A stretch of 64,000 bases of DNA from an uncultured Lachnospiraceae bacterium (GCA_947564305.1 CANOBT010000008.1:1-64000); one strand, 5' to 3'; shown: positions 43,908 through 53,174, counted from the first letter of the stretch. The notes: a model not told the origin generated them from the letters alone. Translations and numbers: made by a program.

Positions 43908-44175
43908 TAGCTACTAGTCGGAATTTTCTCTGTTTTATGGTATATATTATACATCTAATCGGGGAGGATATCAATATGGATTGTGAAAATTATACAATAA
44001 ATATGCGAAAAAGTACAAAATAATCCTGACGGAAGAGGATTCACAAGCCAATATTAAAATTGATTCACTTTTTCTTTACTTTTCTTAAGAAAATCTTTTG
44101 TTTGTTCTAACAGTCCACTTTAGATATGTCCGGTACAATTGGATATGTTCTTACAAATGAAAGGAGGCTGATACT

Positions 44176-44685
44176 ATGAATATGCAGACATTAACACAAT
44201 ACTTTTTAGAATATGGTGCATTCTTTATTTTTCTCATCGTGTTTTTGGAATACTTGAATCTGCCAGGATTTCCAGCGGGACTGATTATGCCCTTGGCCGG
44301 AATTTGGGCGGCAAAGGGGGAAATTAGTTTTCCAGTGGTATTATTGATTTCCGTAGGGGCAGGGCTGACAGGAAGCTGGGTGCTCTATTTTCTGGGAAGG
44401 CTTGGTGGCTGCAAGCTCTTGGGGATTTATTTTAAGAAGTTTCCCAAACAGCAGCCTCTGATAGAGGACAAGATAAAAATGCTTCAGGAAAAGGGCGGAT
44501 TTGGAGTGTTCGTGAGTAAGATGATTCCCATGGCGCGCACGCTGATTTCGATTCCGGCCGGGATGATACGGATGGATTTTGTAGTATATACGGTGAGTTC
44601 TGCGATGGGCGTTTTTTTCTGGAATTTAGCTTTCGTAGGGGCTGGATATTTCTTTGGGGAAACGGCAGTCAATATACTGTCATAA
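44176..44685 (+). CDS. DedA/VTT-domain membrane protein
   Basis: A 169-residue, four-to-five-segment membrane protein of the DedA (SNARE-associated, VTT) family, some members of which flip phospholipids or undecaprenyl phosphate. EYLNLPGFPAGLIMPLAG and the FLGRLGG and SKMIPMARTLISIPAGMIRM regions, with the membrane-embedded Arg, are typical. It is shorter than the E. coli proteins (about 220 residues). AAAGGAGGCTG precedes the ATG. Confidence 0.88.
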   Translation: MNMQTLTQYFLEYGAFFIFLIVFLEYLNLPGFPAGLIMPLAGIWAAKGEISFPVVLLISVGAGLTGSWVLYFLGRLGGCKLLGIYFKKFPKQQPLIEDKIKMLQEKGGFGVFVSKMIPMARTLISIPAGMIRMDFVVYTVSSAMGVFFWNLAFVGAGYFFGETAVNILS

Positions 44686-44689
44686 CGTA

Positions 44690-44718
44690 TTGAACATTAG
44701 GATTTCAGTAAGTATAAT
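44690..44718 (+). promoter_or_regulatory. Promoter of the two-component system
   Basis: TTGAAC at 44690-44695, a 17-base spacer and a perfect TATAAT at 44713-44718. It begins five bases after the DedA stop and gives a leader of about 100 bases to the response regulator start. Confidence 0.7.
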
Positions 44719-44827
44719 ATATTGCGGAAGATATGACTTTATATATGCAGAGAATCTTGCGTTTTGAGTAAGAACTGCCAAGTTTCTGAGGGCATATATT
44801 ACGACAACAGAGGGAGGACTGAAATAG

Positions 44828-45526
44828 ATGGAGATTAATCACGTATTGGTAGTGGAGGATGATAAAGAAATTCGGGAAGGGGTGCAGATTTACCTGCAGA
44901 GCCAGGGATATCAGGTTTTTCAGGCAGCAGACGGAGTGGAAGGTCTGGAAGTACTGGAAAAGGAAGAAATTCATCTGGCAATCGTAGATATCATGATGCC
45001 GCGGATGGATGGGATTCATATGACAATGAAACTGCGTGAAAAATATGATTTTCCGGTTATTATGCTTTCTGCAAAATCAGAGGAAGTGGATAAAGTTATG
45101 GGCTTGAATATCGGGGCGGATGACTATGTGACCAAACCATTTACACCCATGGAGCTGATGGCGCGGGTCAATTCACAGCTCCGCCGCTACCGGAAATTTT
45201 TAGAGAAGTTAGAACCAAAAGAAAACGTACATGTCATTGGCGGGTTAGAGATTAATGAGGACACAGTGGAGGTGTCTATGGACGGTAATCCGGTGAGGCT
45301 GACGCCGATTGAATATAAAATCCTCCTGCTTTTGGCGAAGAATGCGGGGCATGTGTTTTCCGCAGATGAAATCTATGAGCGGGTATGGCAGGAGCGTGCA
45401 ATCAACACGGACACTATCATGGTACATGTCCGTAATATCCGTGAAAAAATTGAAGTGGACCCGAAAAATCCAAAATATTTGAAGGTGGTGTGGGGTGTTG
45501 GCTATAAAATTGAAAAACAGCCGTAA
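44828..45526 (+). CDS. OmpR-family response regulator
   Basis: A 232-residue regulator: receiver domain with acidic pair VEDDKEIRE, phosphorylation site Asp54 (VDIMMPRMDG), LSAKSEEVDKVMGLNIGADDYVTKPF, then the winged-helix DNA-binding domain with VRLTPIEYKILLLLAKNAGHVFSADEIYE-type elements and VGYKIEK at the end. It overlaps the histidine kinase gene, so both are made together. Target genes are not evident. Confidence 0.96.
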   Translation: MEINHVLVVEDDKEIREGVQIYLQSQGYQVFQAADGVEGLEVLEKEEIHLAIVDIMMPRMDGIHMTMKLREKYDFPVIMLSAKSEEVDKVMGLNIGADDYVTKPFTPMELMARVNSQLRRYRKFLEKLEPKENVHVIGGLEINEDTVEVSMDGNPVRLTPIEYKILLLLAKNAGHVFSADEIYERVWQERAINTDTIMVHVRNIREKIEVDPKNPKYLKVVWGVGYKIEKQP

Positions 45527-47681
45527 TTTTGCAGTCATATTGATAGCAGCAGTGCTGCTGATGTGTTCTTTTGGCATGGTGGCAGCCTATCCGGTATTTG
45601 CAGACGTGATGGAGCCGGAATTGACAGGACAGATTTCATCCGAGCACGTGGAGTATGCGATGGATGAGATGGTTCGGGGAGGATATTATCTGTATAATGA
45701 AATTACGGAAGAGATGGACCAGAACAGGGTGATGCAGCTTTATGGGACAGATAAGTTCTTCTTGATGCGTAAGTATATAGATTATGAGGCATTTTCTTCT
45801 AATGGTGAAAAAATGCTTAATAGAAGCAGTGAAGTGACAGCCAAAGTTTTGCAGCAGGAATATACGAGTTATGGGCTTCGGGCGGTTTTTTCATATGACT
45901 CCGAAGGACGGATGAAGGTGGAAGTGGATGGAACCTGTCTGGATGAGGATGAACGGTATCAGTTGGAACAGAGGGCTTATCATTACACGTATGATTTGGA
46001 TGAAGAAATTGCATATACGCTTGATACGCCGGCTTCTGTGAAGATTGTCTACGCATTTACAGAAGAGAATCTGCAGAAATATATTCAGAACAGGGATGAC
46101 ATGGAGCATGGATATTCACTTATTTTAAGCAATAAAAGCAGATATCTCTATTTTGAATGGATATTTATACTGTTTGTGGCGGGGGCGGCATTATTGATTC
46201 CCTGTAATAAAAACTGGAGAATTGAGGAATCCGTGATTTTCAGGGCGCCGTTAGAGGTGGTGCTGCTTGTGTGGGGAATTGCCGCTTCGATGGAGCAGTT
46301 TTATGCAACCGTGGTATGGAATACGATAAACCATACACTTGCGGGTATCCTCGCTGAGATGGGTATGCCTGGAAGAATAGACAATGGGGCGGAGAGACTC
46401 TTAAATGTGGCGATGTGGTTCTGTGTATTTGCAGTTGTTTATTGGGGGACGACTTGTCTGCGTGCTGTATTTACGATGAAAAAAACATATTGGCAGGAAA
46501 GGACTTTATGCGCGCATGTGCTATTCTGGGTCAGAGGCAGAAAAGAAGAGCTTGGTGACCAGGTGAAGCAGGGGGCAGATGAAGCCACAGGATTCTTTCG
46601 GAAAATATGGAGAAAATTTTGTAATATTTTCAAAAGAGCCTACGACGGATTAGTCAATCTGGATATACATGCGGAGGCAAACCGCGTCATTTTTAGGATT
46701 GTGCTTATTAATTTTATGCTGTTGACCTTTATTAGCTGTTTTTGGTTTTATGGGATTTTTGCACTTTTGATTTATTCGGGGGTGCTGTTTATCCTTCTGA
46801 GGAGATATTTCTATGATATTCAGCGGAAATACCAGCTCCTTTTGGAATCCATGAACCTGCTTGCAGAGGGAATACTGGATGCGCCTATTGATGGGGATTT
46901 GGGTATTTTTAATCCGATGAAGACAGAAATCCAGAGAATTCAGAAGGGGTTCAAGAAGGCAGTGGAGGAAGAAGTCAAGAGTGAACGGATGAAGACCGAG
47001 CTGATTACGAATGTATCTCATGATTTAAAAACTCCGCTGACAGCAATCATTACGTATGTGGATTTATTGAAATCTGAGGAGGATCCGCAGAAGAGGAAAG
47101 AATATCTGGCAGTTCTAGAGCGTAAGTCTCAGCGTCTGAAGGTTCTGATAGAGGATTTGTTTGAAATCAGCAAGGCCGCCAGCCGCAATGTAACGATGAA
47201 TTTTATGCGGGCTGATATCGTGGAGCTTTTAAAGCAGGTAGAACTGGAAAACAGCAGCCGGATTCGGGAAGCCGGACTGGATTTTCGGTGGAGCCTGCCG
47301 GAAGAGAAGGTGGTTATGCTTCTGGACAGCCAGAAGACATACCGTATTTTTGAAAATTTAATTGTGAATATTACAAAATATGCGATGCCGCATACAAGGG
47401 TATATATTGAATTGAGGGATGAGGGGAATGAAGTATGGATTTCCATGAAAAATGTATCTGCGGCGGAACTGAACTTTAATGCCGATGAAATTACAGACCG
47501 TTTTGTCCGCGGTGATGCGTCGAGAAATACCGAAGGGTCTGGGCTAGGACTGGCGATTGCAAAAAGTTTTACGGAACTGCAGTATGGGACGCTGAAAGTA
47601 ACGACGGAGGCGGATCTGTTCAAGGTTAATATCTGGATACCGAAGAGAACAGAAGAAGTGGCTGTTGCGGCATCTGTCTGA
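45495..47681 (+). CDS. Sensor histidine kinase with a multi-segment membrane sensor
   Basis: A 728-residue kinase. One membrane segment near residues 13-34, an external domain to about 215, then several more membrane segments (about 218-236, 250-270, 308-326, 400-440), followed by the HisKA domain with His509 in NVSHDLKTPL and the ATPase domain with ENLIVNITKYA and GSGLGLAIAKSF. The five-or-more-segment sensor is larger than in the usual two-segment kinases. The start, GTG at 45495 or TTG at 45498, lies inside the regulator gene with AAGGTGG before it; overlap is about 32 bases. Confidence 0.92.
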   Translation: MLAIKLKNSRNFAVILIAAVLLMCSFGMVAAYPVFADVMEPELTGQISSEHVEYAMDEMVRGGYYLYNEITEEMDQNRVMQLYGTDKFFLMRKYIDYEAFSSNGEKMLNRSSEVTAKVLQQEYTSYGLRAVFSYDSEGRMKVEVDGTCLDEDERYQLEQRAYHYTYDLDEEIAYTLDTPASVKIVYAFTEENLQKYIQNRDDMEHGYSLILSNKSRYLYFEWIFILFVAGAALLIPCNKNWRIEESVIFRAPLEVVLLVWGIAASMEQFYATVVWNTINHTLAGILAEMGMPGRIDNGAERLLNVAMWFCVFAVVYWGTTCLRAVFTMKKTYWQERTLCAHVLFWVRGRKEELGDQVKQGADEATGFFRKIWRKFCNIFKRAYDGLVNLDIHAEANRVIFRIVLINFMLLTFISCFWFYGIFALLIYSGVLFILLRRYFYDIQRKYQLLLESMNLLAEGILDAPIDGDLGIFNPMKTEIQRIQKGFKKAVEEEVKSERMKTELITNVSHDLKTPLTAIITYVDLLKSEEDPQKRKEYLAVLERKSQRLKVLIEDLFEISKAASRNVTMNFMRADIVELLKQVELENSSRIREAGLDFRWSLPEEKVVMLLDSQKTYRIFENLIVNITKYAMPHTRVYIELRDEGNEVWISMKNVSAAELNFNADEITDRFVRGDASRNTEGSGLGLAIAKSFTELQYGTLKVTTEADLFKVNIWIPKRTEEVAVAASV

Positions 47682-47786
47682 GAATAGATAAAATTTTGCT
47701 TGACATGTGGAGGAAATGAAAGGAAAATAAAGATATAAGTCATGCACAGGCATGATATGACTGAAAGAGGAAGGAGAATAGGTTTT

Positions 47787-48464
47787 ATGCGCTATGAAAT
47801 TAAAGGCGAGACACTGCCGGTAGTCCTGTGTTATCTGGACGGCGGTGAAAAGATGATTACAGAAAGGGGTTCTATGAGTTGGATGTCTCCGAACATGAAG
47901 ATGGAGACAACTTCAAACGGGGGAGTTGGAAAGGCAATCGGAAGGATGTTCGCAGGAGAAGCTCTGTTTCAAAATATTTATACGGCACAGGGCGGTCCAG
48001 GGATGATTGCATTTGCATCTAGTTTTCCTGGGAAGATCATTTCTTATGATATTGCTCCGGGAAGAGAATTGGTAGTACAGAAGTCCGGATTCCTGGCATC
48101 AGAGGCAGGGGTGGAGCTGTCAGTATTCTTCCAGAAGAAGGTGGGAGCAGGATTGTTCGGAGGGGAAGGATTTATTATGCAGCGTCTGTCCGGACAGGGA
48201 ACCGTATTTTTGGAATTTGACGGGCATATTATAGAATACGATTTGGAGGCAGGGCAGCAGATTGTGGTGGATACCGGATATCTTGCAGCAATGGAGTCCA
48301 CCTGTCATATTGACATCAAGTCTGTGCCGGGAGTGAAAAATATGGTCTTTGGCGGGGAAGGACTCTTCAATACCATTATTAGCGGTCCGGGGCATATCTG
48401 GCTGCAGACTATGCCGATTTCTAATGTGGCAGGAGAAATTGCGAGATTTATACCATCGAAATAA
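47787..48464 (+). CDS. AIM24 family protein
   Basis: A 225-residue protein of the TIGR00266/AIM24 family, named for a mitochondrial protein with a beta-helix-like fold; bacterial function unknown. MRYEIKGETLPVVLCYLDGG and TERGSMSWMSPNMKMET are the family start; repeated GGEGLF/GGEGFI and GPG segments follow. The ATG at 47787 has AAGGAG upstream; the in-frame ATG at 47742 lacks a site. It is followed by a terminator. Confidence 0.9.
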   Translation: MRYEIKGETLPVVLCYLDGGEKMITERGSMSWMSPNMKMETTSNGGVGKAIGRMFAGEALFQNIYTAQGGPGMIAFASSFPGKIISYDIAPGRELVVQKSGFLASEAGVELSVFFQKKVGAGLFGGEGFIMQRLSGQGTVFLEFDGHIIEYDLEAGQQIVVDTGYLAAMESTCHIDIKSVPGVKNMVFGGEGLFNTIISGPGHIWLQTMPISNVAGEIARFIPSK

Positions 48465-48489
48465 AAGATTGTTTGGAAATCAATAGAAT

Positions 48490-48541
48490 GGAACCATCTC
48501 TTGGATAGGATACTTCAAGAGGTGGTTCCTCTTTTGATTTT
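48490..48541 (+). terminator. Intrinsic terminator after AIM24
   Basis: GGAACCATCTCTTG at 48490-48503 pairs with CAAGAGGTGGTTCC at 48516-48529 (one T.G pair, 14 pairs), followed by TCTTTTGATTTT. It isolates the ATPase-nuclease cassette from the upstream operon. Confidence 0.9.
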
Positions 48542-48680
48542 AGGAAAGTGTATCTGGCGTGGAAGGATAAAATGGCGCAAGAGCCGGCTGCTGTTTGACA
48601 CAAACGCAAGTGAATAATGGATTGTGAAACAGGAGCAGATAGGGTATAATATGGAAAACAGGCTAAATGGAGGTGTGACG

Positions 48681-50378
48681 ATGAAAAGACCATTGCCAGT
48701 GGGTGTTGAAAATTTTAAAGATATAGTGGAATCAGGATATTACTATGTAGATAAAACGATGTTTATAAAAGAATTGTTGGATATGAAAGGAAAAGTGAAC
48801 CTGTTCACCAGACCAAGACGATTTGGAAAAACTTTGAATTTAAGCATGTTTAGGTATTTCTTTGAAGATACTGGAAATATGGAGAAAAACAAGCAGAATA
48901 AAGAACTCTTTCAGGGAATGAAGATTATGGATGCCGGAGAAAAATACACTAGTCAGATGGGAAGGTATCCGGTCATAAACCTGACGTTGAAATCAGCGAA
49001 GCAGGAAGACTTTGAGAAGGCTTACTATACGATGAGGGTTGAGATAGCATCTGAGTTTGACAGACATAGAGATGTAATCGAAAAGGGACAAGAAAAACTT
49101 ACCCAAAAAGAGTATGAACAATATATGCAAATTTCAGATGAAGAAGCAGATGAAATGCAAATCAGGAGTTCGTTAAAATTGTTTAGCAAATGTATGTATA
49201 AAATTACAGGTATGAATACCGTGATTCTGATTGACGAATATGATGTGCCTTTGGAAAATTCTTATTTTAGAGGATTCTATGAGATGATGGTGTTTTTTAT
49301 CCGCTCATTATTTGAAGCTGCACTGAAAACAAATGAATATCTGCAGTTTGCTGTTATTACCGGGTGCTTAAGAATTTTAAAGGAAAGTATTTTTACTGGT
49401 TTGAATCATTTAAAAATGATTTCAATACTAGACCGGCGCTACAGCGAGCATTTTGGCTTTACCGAATCAGAAGTGCTGCAGATGATGGAGTACTATGGTG
49501 TTGAAAGCCGCTTTTCCACTATGAAAGAATGGTATGATGGCTATATGTTTGGTGATTCTCAAGTTTATAATCCGTGGAGTGTGATTAATTTTATGTATGA
49601 TCTGTATGCGAAGATTGATGCATTTCCACGTCCGTATTGGATTAATACCAGTTCGAATGATATTATTAAAGATTTGATTCTTCGTGCAGACAGGGAGACA
49701 AAAGGCCAGATTGAAACACTTTTGAGAGGGGAAACTCTGGATATACAGGTACGCGAAGAGGTTACTTATGGAGATATGCACAGTAATGGTGAAAATTTGT
49801 GGAACTTTCTTTATTTTACTGGATATTTGACAAAGGAAAGTGAATTTTTTAAAGAGTCAGTAATTTTTTTGCGTGCGCGTATCCCTAATATAGAGGTAAA
49901 AACAATTTATCAAAATACAATTCTAAATTGGATGAAGGGAATCATGAAAAAGGAAGATTTTCATGATTTATATCGTGCCATGGAAGATGGCAGTGCAGAT
50001 AAAATGAAAGATATCTTAGACAGCCAGCTTTTTGGGACAATTAGTTTTTATGACAGCGCGGAAAACTTTTATCATGGTTTCCTTGTGGGGATACTAAGTC
50101 AGAGCGAAAATTATGAGGTGAAGTCTAACAGGGAGTCTGGTAACGGGCGTTCTGATATTATGATAAAAAGTCCCTCTTTGCGTGGCAGGTCATTTATAGT
50201 GGAAGTAAAAGTTTCAGATTGTATTGATGATTTGGAAACGGATGCTGAAAAAGCATTACAGCAAGTTTATGATAAAAAATATATGGAAGAACTGCGTGCA
50301 GAAGGATATAAAAAAATTGATTGCTACGGGATATCTTTCTTCAGGAAAGATTGTGAAGTACGGTTTGGGAATATTTAG
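48681..50378 (+). CDS. AAA-ATPase-like / PD-(D/E)XK nuclease-like protein
   Basis: A 565-residue protein of the pfam09820/DUF1703 type, numerous in gut anaerobes. [22 protein letters not shown] opens the ATPase domain; the P-loop is the family variant RPRRFGKTL, Walker B is [11 protein letters not shown]. The C-terminal nuclease-like domain has GRSDI and FIVEVKV, the D and ExK of the PD-(D/E)XK fold. The ATG at 48681 follows TGGAGGTG. The gene is visibly AT-richer than its neighbours, suggesting transfer. Role unknown. A membrane protein gene begins 16 bases later. Confidence 0.88.
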   Translation: MKRPLPVGVENFKDIVESGYYYVDKTMFIKELLDMKGKVNLFTRPRRFGKTLNLSMFRYFFEDTGNMEKNKQNKELFQGMKIMDAGEKYTSQMGRYPVINLTLKSAKQEDFEKAYYTMRVEIASEFDRHRDVIEKGQEKLTQKEYEQYMQISDEEADEMQIRSSLKLFSKCMYKITGMNTVILIDEYDVPLENSYFRGFYEMMVFFIRSLFEAALKTNEYLQFAVITGCLRILKESIFTGLNHLKMISILDRRYSEHFGFTESEVLQMMEYYGVESRFSTMKEWYDGYMFGDSQVYNPWSVINFMYDLYAKIDAFPRPYWINTSSNDIIKDLILRADRETKGQIETLLRGETLDIQVREEVTYGDMHSNGENLWNFLYFTGYLTKESEFFKESVIFLRARIPNIEVKTIYQNTILNWMKGIMKKEDFHDLYRAMEDGSADKMKDILDSQLFGTISFYDSAENFYHGFLVGILSQSENYEVKSNRESGNGRSDIMIKSPSLRGRSFIVEVKVSDCIDDLETDAEKALQQVYDKKYMEELRAEGYKKIDCYGISFFRKDCEVRFGNI

Positions 50379-50394
50379 TAAAGGGATAGAGATA

Positions 50395-51192
50395 ATGAAA
50401 AAAATTGATAAAACAAAGTTGGTATTGGTGGTTGCGTCGTTAGTGATGATGATTCTTTCTATGACGGTTCTTTCAAAGGTAACAAGTGACCCAGAAAATC
50501 ATAAAAAAACGATAGAAGCATTGGATGAGAAGAAAACAGATGTCTTAAAATTGGCAGCCTCTACAGCAGCAGCCTCTACAGCAATTGCAGCAATTCCGGG
50601 AGATGCAACAACGCCTGTGGCGAATGAACTGGCGGATTTGACTTCGTACTTTTTGATTATTTTGATGGTTATCTTTTTGGAGAAATATTTGGTTACACTT
50701 ACAGGATATGCAGCATTTTTTATAATAATTCCGGTAGCATGTATCTTATTTGTGGTTGGGGTATGTCTAAATGGAAGAATTTTAAAGGCGTTGGCAGTGA
50801 AAACGGCCGTTTTCGGGCTTGTCATATTTATGGTTATTCCGCTAAGTATGAATATTTCTGCAAAGATAGAAGAAACATATGAGTCGACGATGGAAACGAC
50901 AGTGAAGGAAGCGCAGGATATAACGGATGAAATAAATAATAACACAGATTCAGAGGGGAACTTTTTTGACAAGTTTGCATCGAAACTCAAAGATGGCGTG
51001 TCGGGATTGATGGAAAAAGGGGAAGAGCTTTTGAACCATTTTATTGAGGTGGTAGCTGTGATGATGGTGACATCCTGCCTGATTCCGATTGTTGTGCTGA
51101 TGTTTATGATCTGGCTTGTTCGGATATTATTTGGAGTACAGATAAATGTGCCGAAAGACTTGCCGGACAGATTTAAGAAAACGAATAAATAG
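50395..51192 (+). CDS. Unknown multi-pass membrane protein
   Basis: A 265-residue membrane protein that I do not assign to a named family. Predicted segments: 8-26, 84-98, 103-121, 129-150 and 216-242. Between the first two lies an Ala/Thr-rich stretch with a distinctive AAIPGDATTPVANELADL; between the fourth and fifth is a charged, possibly coiled region of about 60 residues. The start at 50395 follows AAAGGGATAGAG. It is 16 bases after the ATPase/nuclease gene and shares its AT-rich composition, so the two may form one transcriptional unit. Confidence 0.75.
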   Translation: MKKIDKTKLVLVVASLVMMILSMTVLSKVTSDPENHKKTIEALDEKKTDVLKLAASTAAASTAIAAIPGDATTPVANELADLTSYFLIILMVIFLEKYLVTLTGYAAFFIIIPVACILFVVGVCLNGRILKALAVKTAVFGLVIFMVIPLSMNISAKIEETYESTMETTVKEAQDITDEINNNTDSEGNFFDKFASKLKDGVSGLMEKGEELLNHFIEVVAVMMVTSCLIPIVVLMFMIWLVRILFGVQINVPKDLPDRFKKTNK

Positions 51193-51266
51193 TTTAACTC
51201 AAACTATGAATCTGGTAATGAACATTCTGAAGATTATGATAAAAGGCTCTTCTCTTTATCTTGCTA

Positions 51267-51296
51267 GCATCTTCATCTTTTAAATAGACATACATT
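51267..51296 (+). promoter_or_regulatory. Possible sigma-E promoter of spoIIID
   Basis: GCATCTT at 51267-51273 (five of seven to the sigma-E -35) and CATACATT at 51289-51296 (close to CATACANT), 15 bases apart. spoIIID is a sigma-E gene in Bacillus. The start point would be near 51303, at the base of the hairpin described next. Confidence 0.5.
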
Positions 51297-51298
51297 CA

Positions 51299-51342
51299 AA
51301 TCCCTCCGCATACATTGTAAAAACAATGTTTGCAGGGGGATT
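51299..51342 (+). promoter_or_regulatory. Long hairpin containing the spoIIID ribosome site
   Basis: Twenty-base arms at 51299-51318 and 51323-51342 pair at 18 of 20 positions around a four-A loop. The 3' arm contains AGGGGGA, the only Shine-Dalgarno-like sequence for the TTG at 51346. The tail is ATTTTCTT, so the element could also end read-through transcription from the upstream cassette. Either way it bears directly on spoIIID expression. Confidence 0.75.
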
Positions 51343-51345
51343 TTC

Positions 51346-51597
51346 TTGAAAGATTATATCGAGGAACGAGCCGTAGAAATCGCCAATTATATCATAGAAA
51401 GCAACTCCACTGTACGGCAGACGGCAAAAAAATTTGGAATTAGTAAAAGTACTGTACATAAGGATGTAACCGAGCGTCTCCTCCAGATTAACCCGGCACT
51501 TGCCGCGCAGGCTCGCAAGGTATTAGACACAAACAAATCCGAACGGCACATTCGGGGCGGACTTGCTACCAGAGAAAAATATCTGCATCTGGCATGA
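51346..51597 (+). CDS. spoIIID: Sporulation regulator SpoIIID
   Basis: Mother-cell DNA-binding regulator that acts with sigma-E, 83 residues. KDYIEERAVEIANYIIE, the helix-turn-helix TVRQTAKKFGISKSTVHKDV and the basic ERHIRGGLATREKY match the family. The TTG at 51346 gives the same N terminus as Bacillus SpoIIID (MHDYIKERTI). It shows that the organism has a sporulation programme. The SOD-like gene starts 46 bases after its stop with no terminator between. Confidence 0.95.
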   Translation: MKDYIEERAVEIANYIIESNSTVRQTAKKFGISKSTVHKDVTERLLQINPALAAQARKVLDTNKSERHIRGGLATREKYLHLA

Positions 51598-51643
51598 TGC
51601 ATATAAACATTCACGACATAAAGACAGAAGGAGGAAAAATAAT

Positions 51644-52144
51644 ATGGTGGAAAAGCTGAATGGAGCGCCGGAAGCATATGCAGAGATAGCAGGCACACAA
51701 GAGTATCCGGAAGTCCACGGGAGAGTTAATTTTTATGATGTGTACGGCGGTACAATATTGATGGCGGAAATCTATGGTTTGCCGGATGAGGCGAGCGGGG
51801 AGGATGGGCAGTTCTTTGGATTTCATATTCACGAGGGCAGTGCATGTTCAGGGGATGCGTTCGATTTGCTGAAGGATACCGGGGAGCATTATAATCCAGA
51901 GGGAAAGGAACATCCGGAGCATGCAGGGGATCTGCCGCCGCTTTTATCTACCCGCGGGGCTGCGTGGATGGCAGTATATACAGGAAGAATCCACCCGGAG
52001 GATGTGATTGGAAAAACAGTAGTGATTCATCTGAACCCCGATGATATGCATTCACAGCCGTCGGGGGATAGTGGTACAAAAATTGCATGTGGGGAAATTC
52101 GAGAGTGGATGGTACGTCCGGAATTTGATGAGAAAGAGAAATAG
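51644..52144 (+). CDS. Cu/Zn superoxide dismutase-like protein, no signal peptide
   Basis: A 166-residue SodC-fold protein. All metal ligands can be matched: copper His61, His63 (FHIHEG), His82 and His129 (VVIH); zinc His82, His90, His93 and Asp96 (HAGD). Cys68 and Cys149 correspond to the intramolecular disulfide. The catalytic Arg next to the second Cys (RLAC in SOD1) is Lys146 (KIAC). The loop between the second and third zinc His is six residues shorter. There is no signal or lipobox, so it should be cytosolic, unusual for bacterial SodC. The ATG at 51644 follows GAAGGAGG. Confidence 0.88.
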   Translation: MVEKLNGAPEAYAEIAGTQEYPEVHGRVNFYDVYGGTILMAEIYGLPDEASGEDGQFFGFHIHEGSACSGDAFDLLKDTGEHYNPEGKEHPEHAGDLPPLLSTRGAAWMAVYTGRIHPEDVIGKTVVIHLNPDDMHSQPSGDSGTKIACGEIREWMVRPEFDEKEK

Positions 52145-52147
52145 AGG

Positions 52148-52191
52148 AAAAAATCAGGTTTTGACAGATGTTTATCAAAACCTGATTTTTT
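52148..52191. terminator. Bidirectional intrinsic terminator (SOD-like / aroE)
   Basis: A 17-base arm AAAAAATCAGGTTTTGA and its perfect complement around a ten-base loop, with A- and T-runs at the base, between the convergent SOD-like and aroE genes. Confidence 0.93.
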
Positions 52192-52258
52192 ATCTGTTTT
52201 TGAAACTATTTTCTTTAAAGCCCAAAACGTCCAGAACTAAGCCATTCAGCAGCCATAT

Positions 52259-53125
52259 CTATTTTGAAAAGTATTTTTCTTTAATCAGTGGGATTGGCAT
52301 TTCCTGTCCGGTCCACAGCTTAAAAGATTCCGCCCCTTGGTACATGAGCATATATAAACCGTTGAATGTGTCACATCCGGCTTCACGGGCGAGTTTTAAA
52401 AGCAGAGTTTCTTTAGGGTTATAAATCACATCGGATACCACCAGATTCTTATGGAACATGGAGGAATCTGTGATGATAGAGCGGTCTGCATTCGGCAGCA
52501 TGCCGACAGAAGTGCCATTTGTAAGGATAGCGCTGCCGGCGATTTCACGGCGGAGTACGGATTCATCGTCAAAATCATATAGACGTACTTTACAATCTGT
52601 GCGCTCATTCAGATCTGCCACGATTTTTTCGGCCCGCGGGAAAAATTCATCATGGATGCTGAATACGGAAATCTCAGACAAACCGTCCAATGCGGCTTGT
52701 ACCAGGATAGCGGTGGCAGCGCCGCCGGCCCCCAGCAGAGTCATTTTTTTGCCAATCAAATCATGCCCGGCATCTTTTGCGGCTCGCATATAGCCAATAC
52801 CGTCCGTAGTATATCCGGTCAATACGCCGTTGTCATTGACGACTGTATTGACTGCGCCGGCAATCTCTGAGGCAAGGGAGAGTTTATCGCAGAGACTGCA
52901 CATCAGGTTTTTGTCAGGCATAGTCAGATTGAACCCGCGTACATCTAATGTGCGAAGTCCCTCCACGGCGGTTTCCAATTTATCGGTTCCCACATCAAAT
53001 GCGAGATAGACGTAATCCAACCCTAATTGTTGAAATGCTTCGTTGTGCATCATGGGAGAGATGCTATGTGCAACTGGGCTTCCTAAAAGTCCGGTTAATT
53101 TTGTGTGTCCTGTAATCTGATTCAT
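52259..53125 (-). CDS. aroE: Shikimate dehydrogenase
   Basis: NADPH-linked reduction of 3-dehydroshikimate in aromatic amino acid synthesis, 288 residues. LLGSPVAHSISPMMHNEAF (substrate site), FNLTMPDK with the catalytic Lys, LLGAGGAATAI as nucleotide-binding loop, and NGTSVGM are intact. AAAGGAGC precedes the ATG. The gene stands alone, without other aro genes nearby. Confidence 0.95.
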   Translation of the reverse strand: MNQITGHTKLTGLLGSPVAHSISPMMHNEAFQQLGLDYVYLAFDVGTDKLETAVEGLRTLDVRGFNLTMPDKNLMCSLCDKLSLASEIAGAVNTVVNDNGVLTGYTTDGIGYMRAAKDAGHDLIGKKMTLLGAGGAATAILVQAALDGLSEISVFSIHDEFFPRAEKIVADLNERTDCKVRLYDFDDESVLRREIAGSAILTNGTSVGMLPNADRSIITDSSMFHKNLVVSDVIYNPKETLLLKLAREAGCDTFNGLYMLMYQGAESFKLWTGQEMPIPLIKEKYFSK

Positions 53126-53174
53126 GTTCTCGTGCTCCTTTAGTATAAATTCAAATAGATTTCTATATTTCTAT

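Noticed and set aside
43976..44023. A 15-codon ORF with GGGAGGA before its ATG, and a 25-codon reading frame overlapping its end at +1
   Set aside because: Could be a frameshifted relic, but it is too short and AT-rich to support a gene; recorded only as a possible remnant before the DedA gene.
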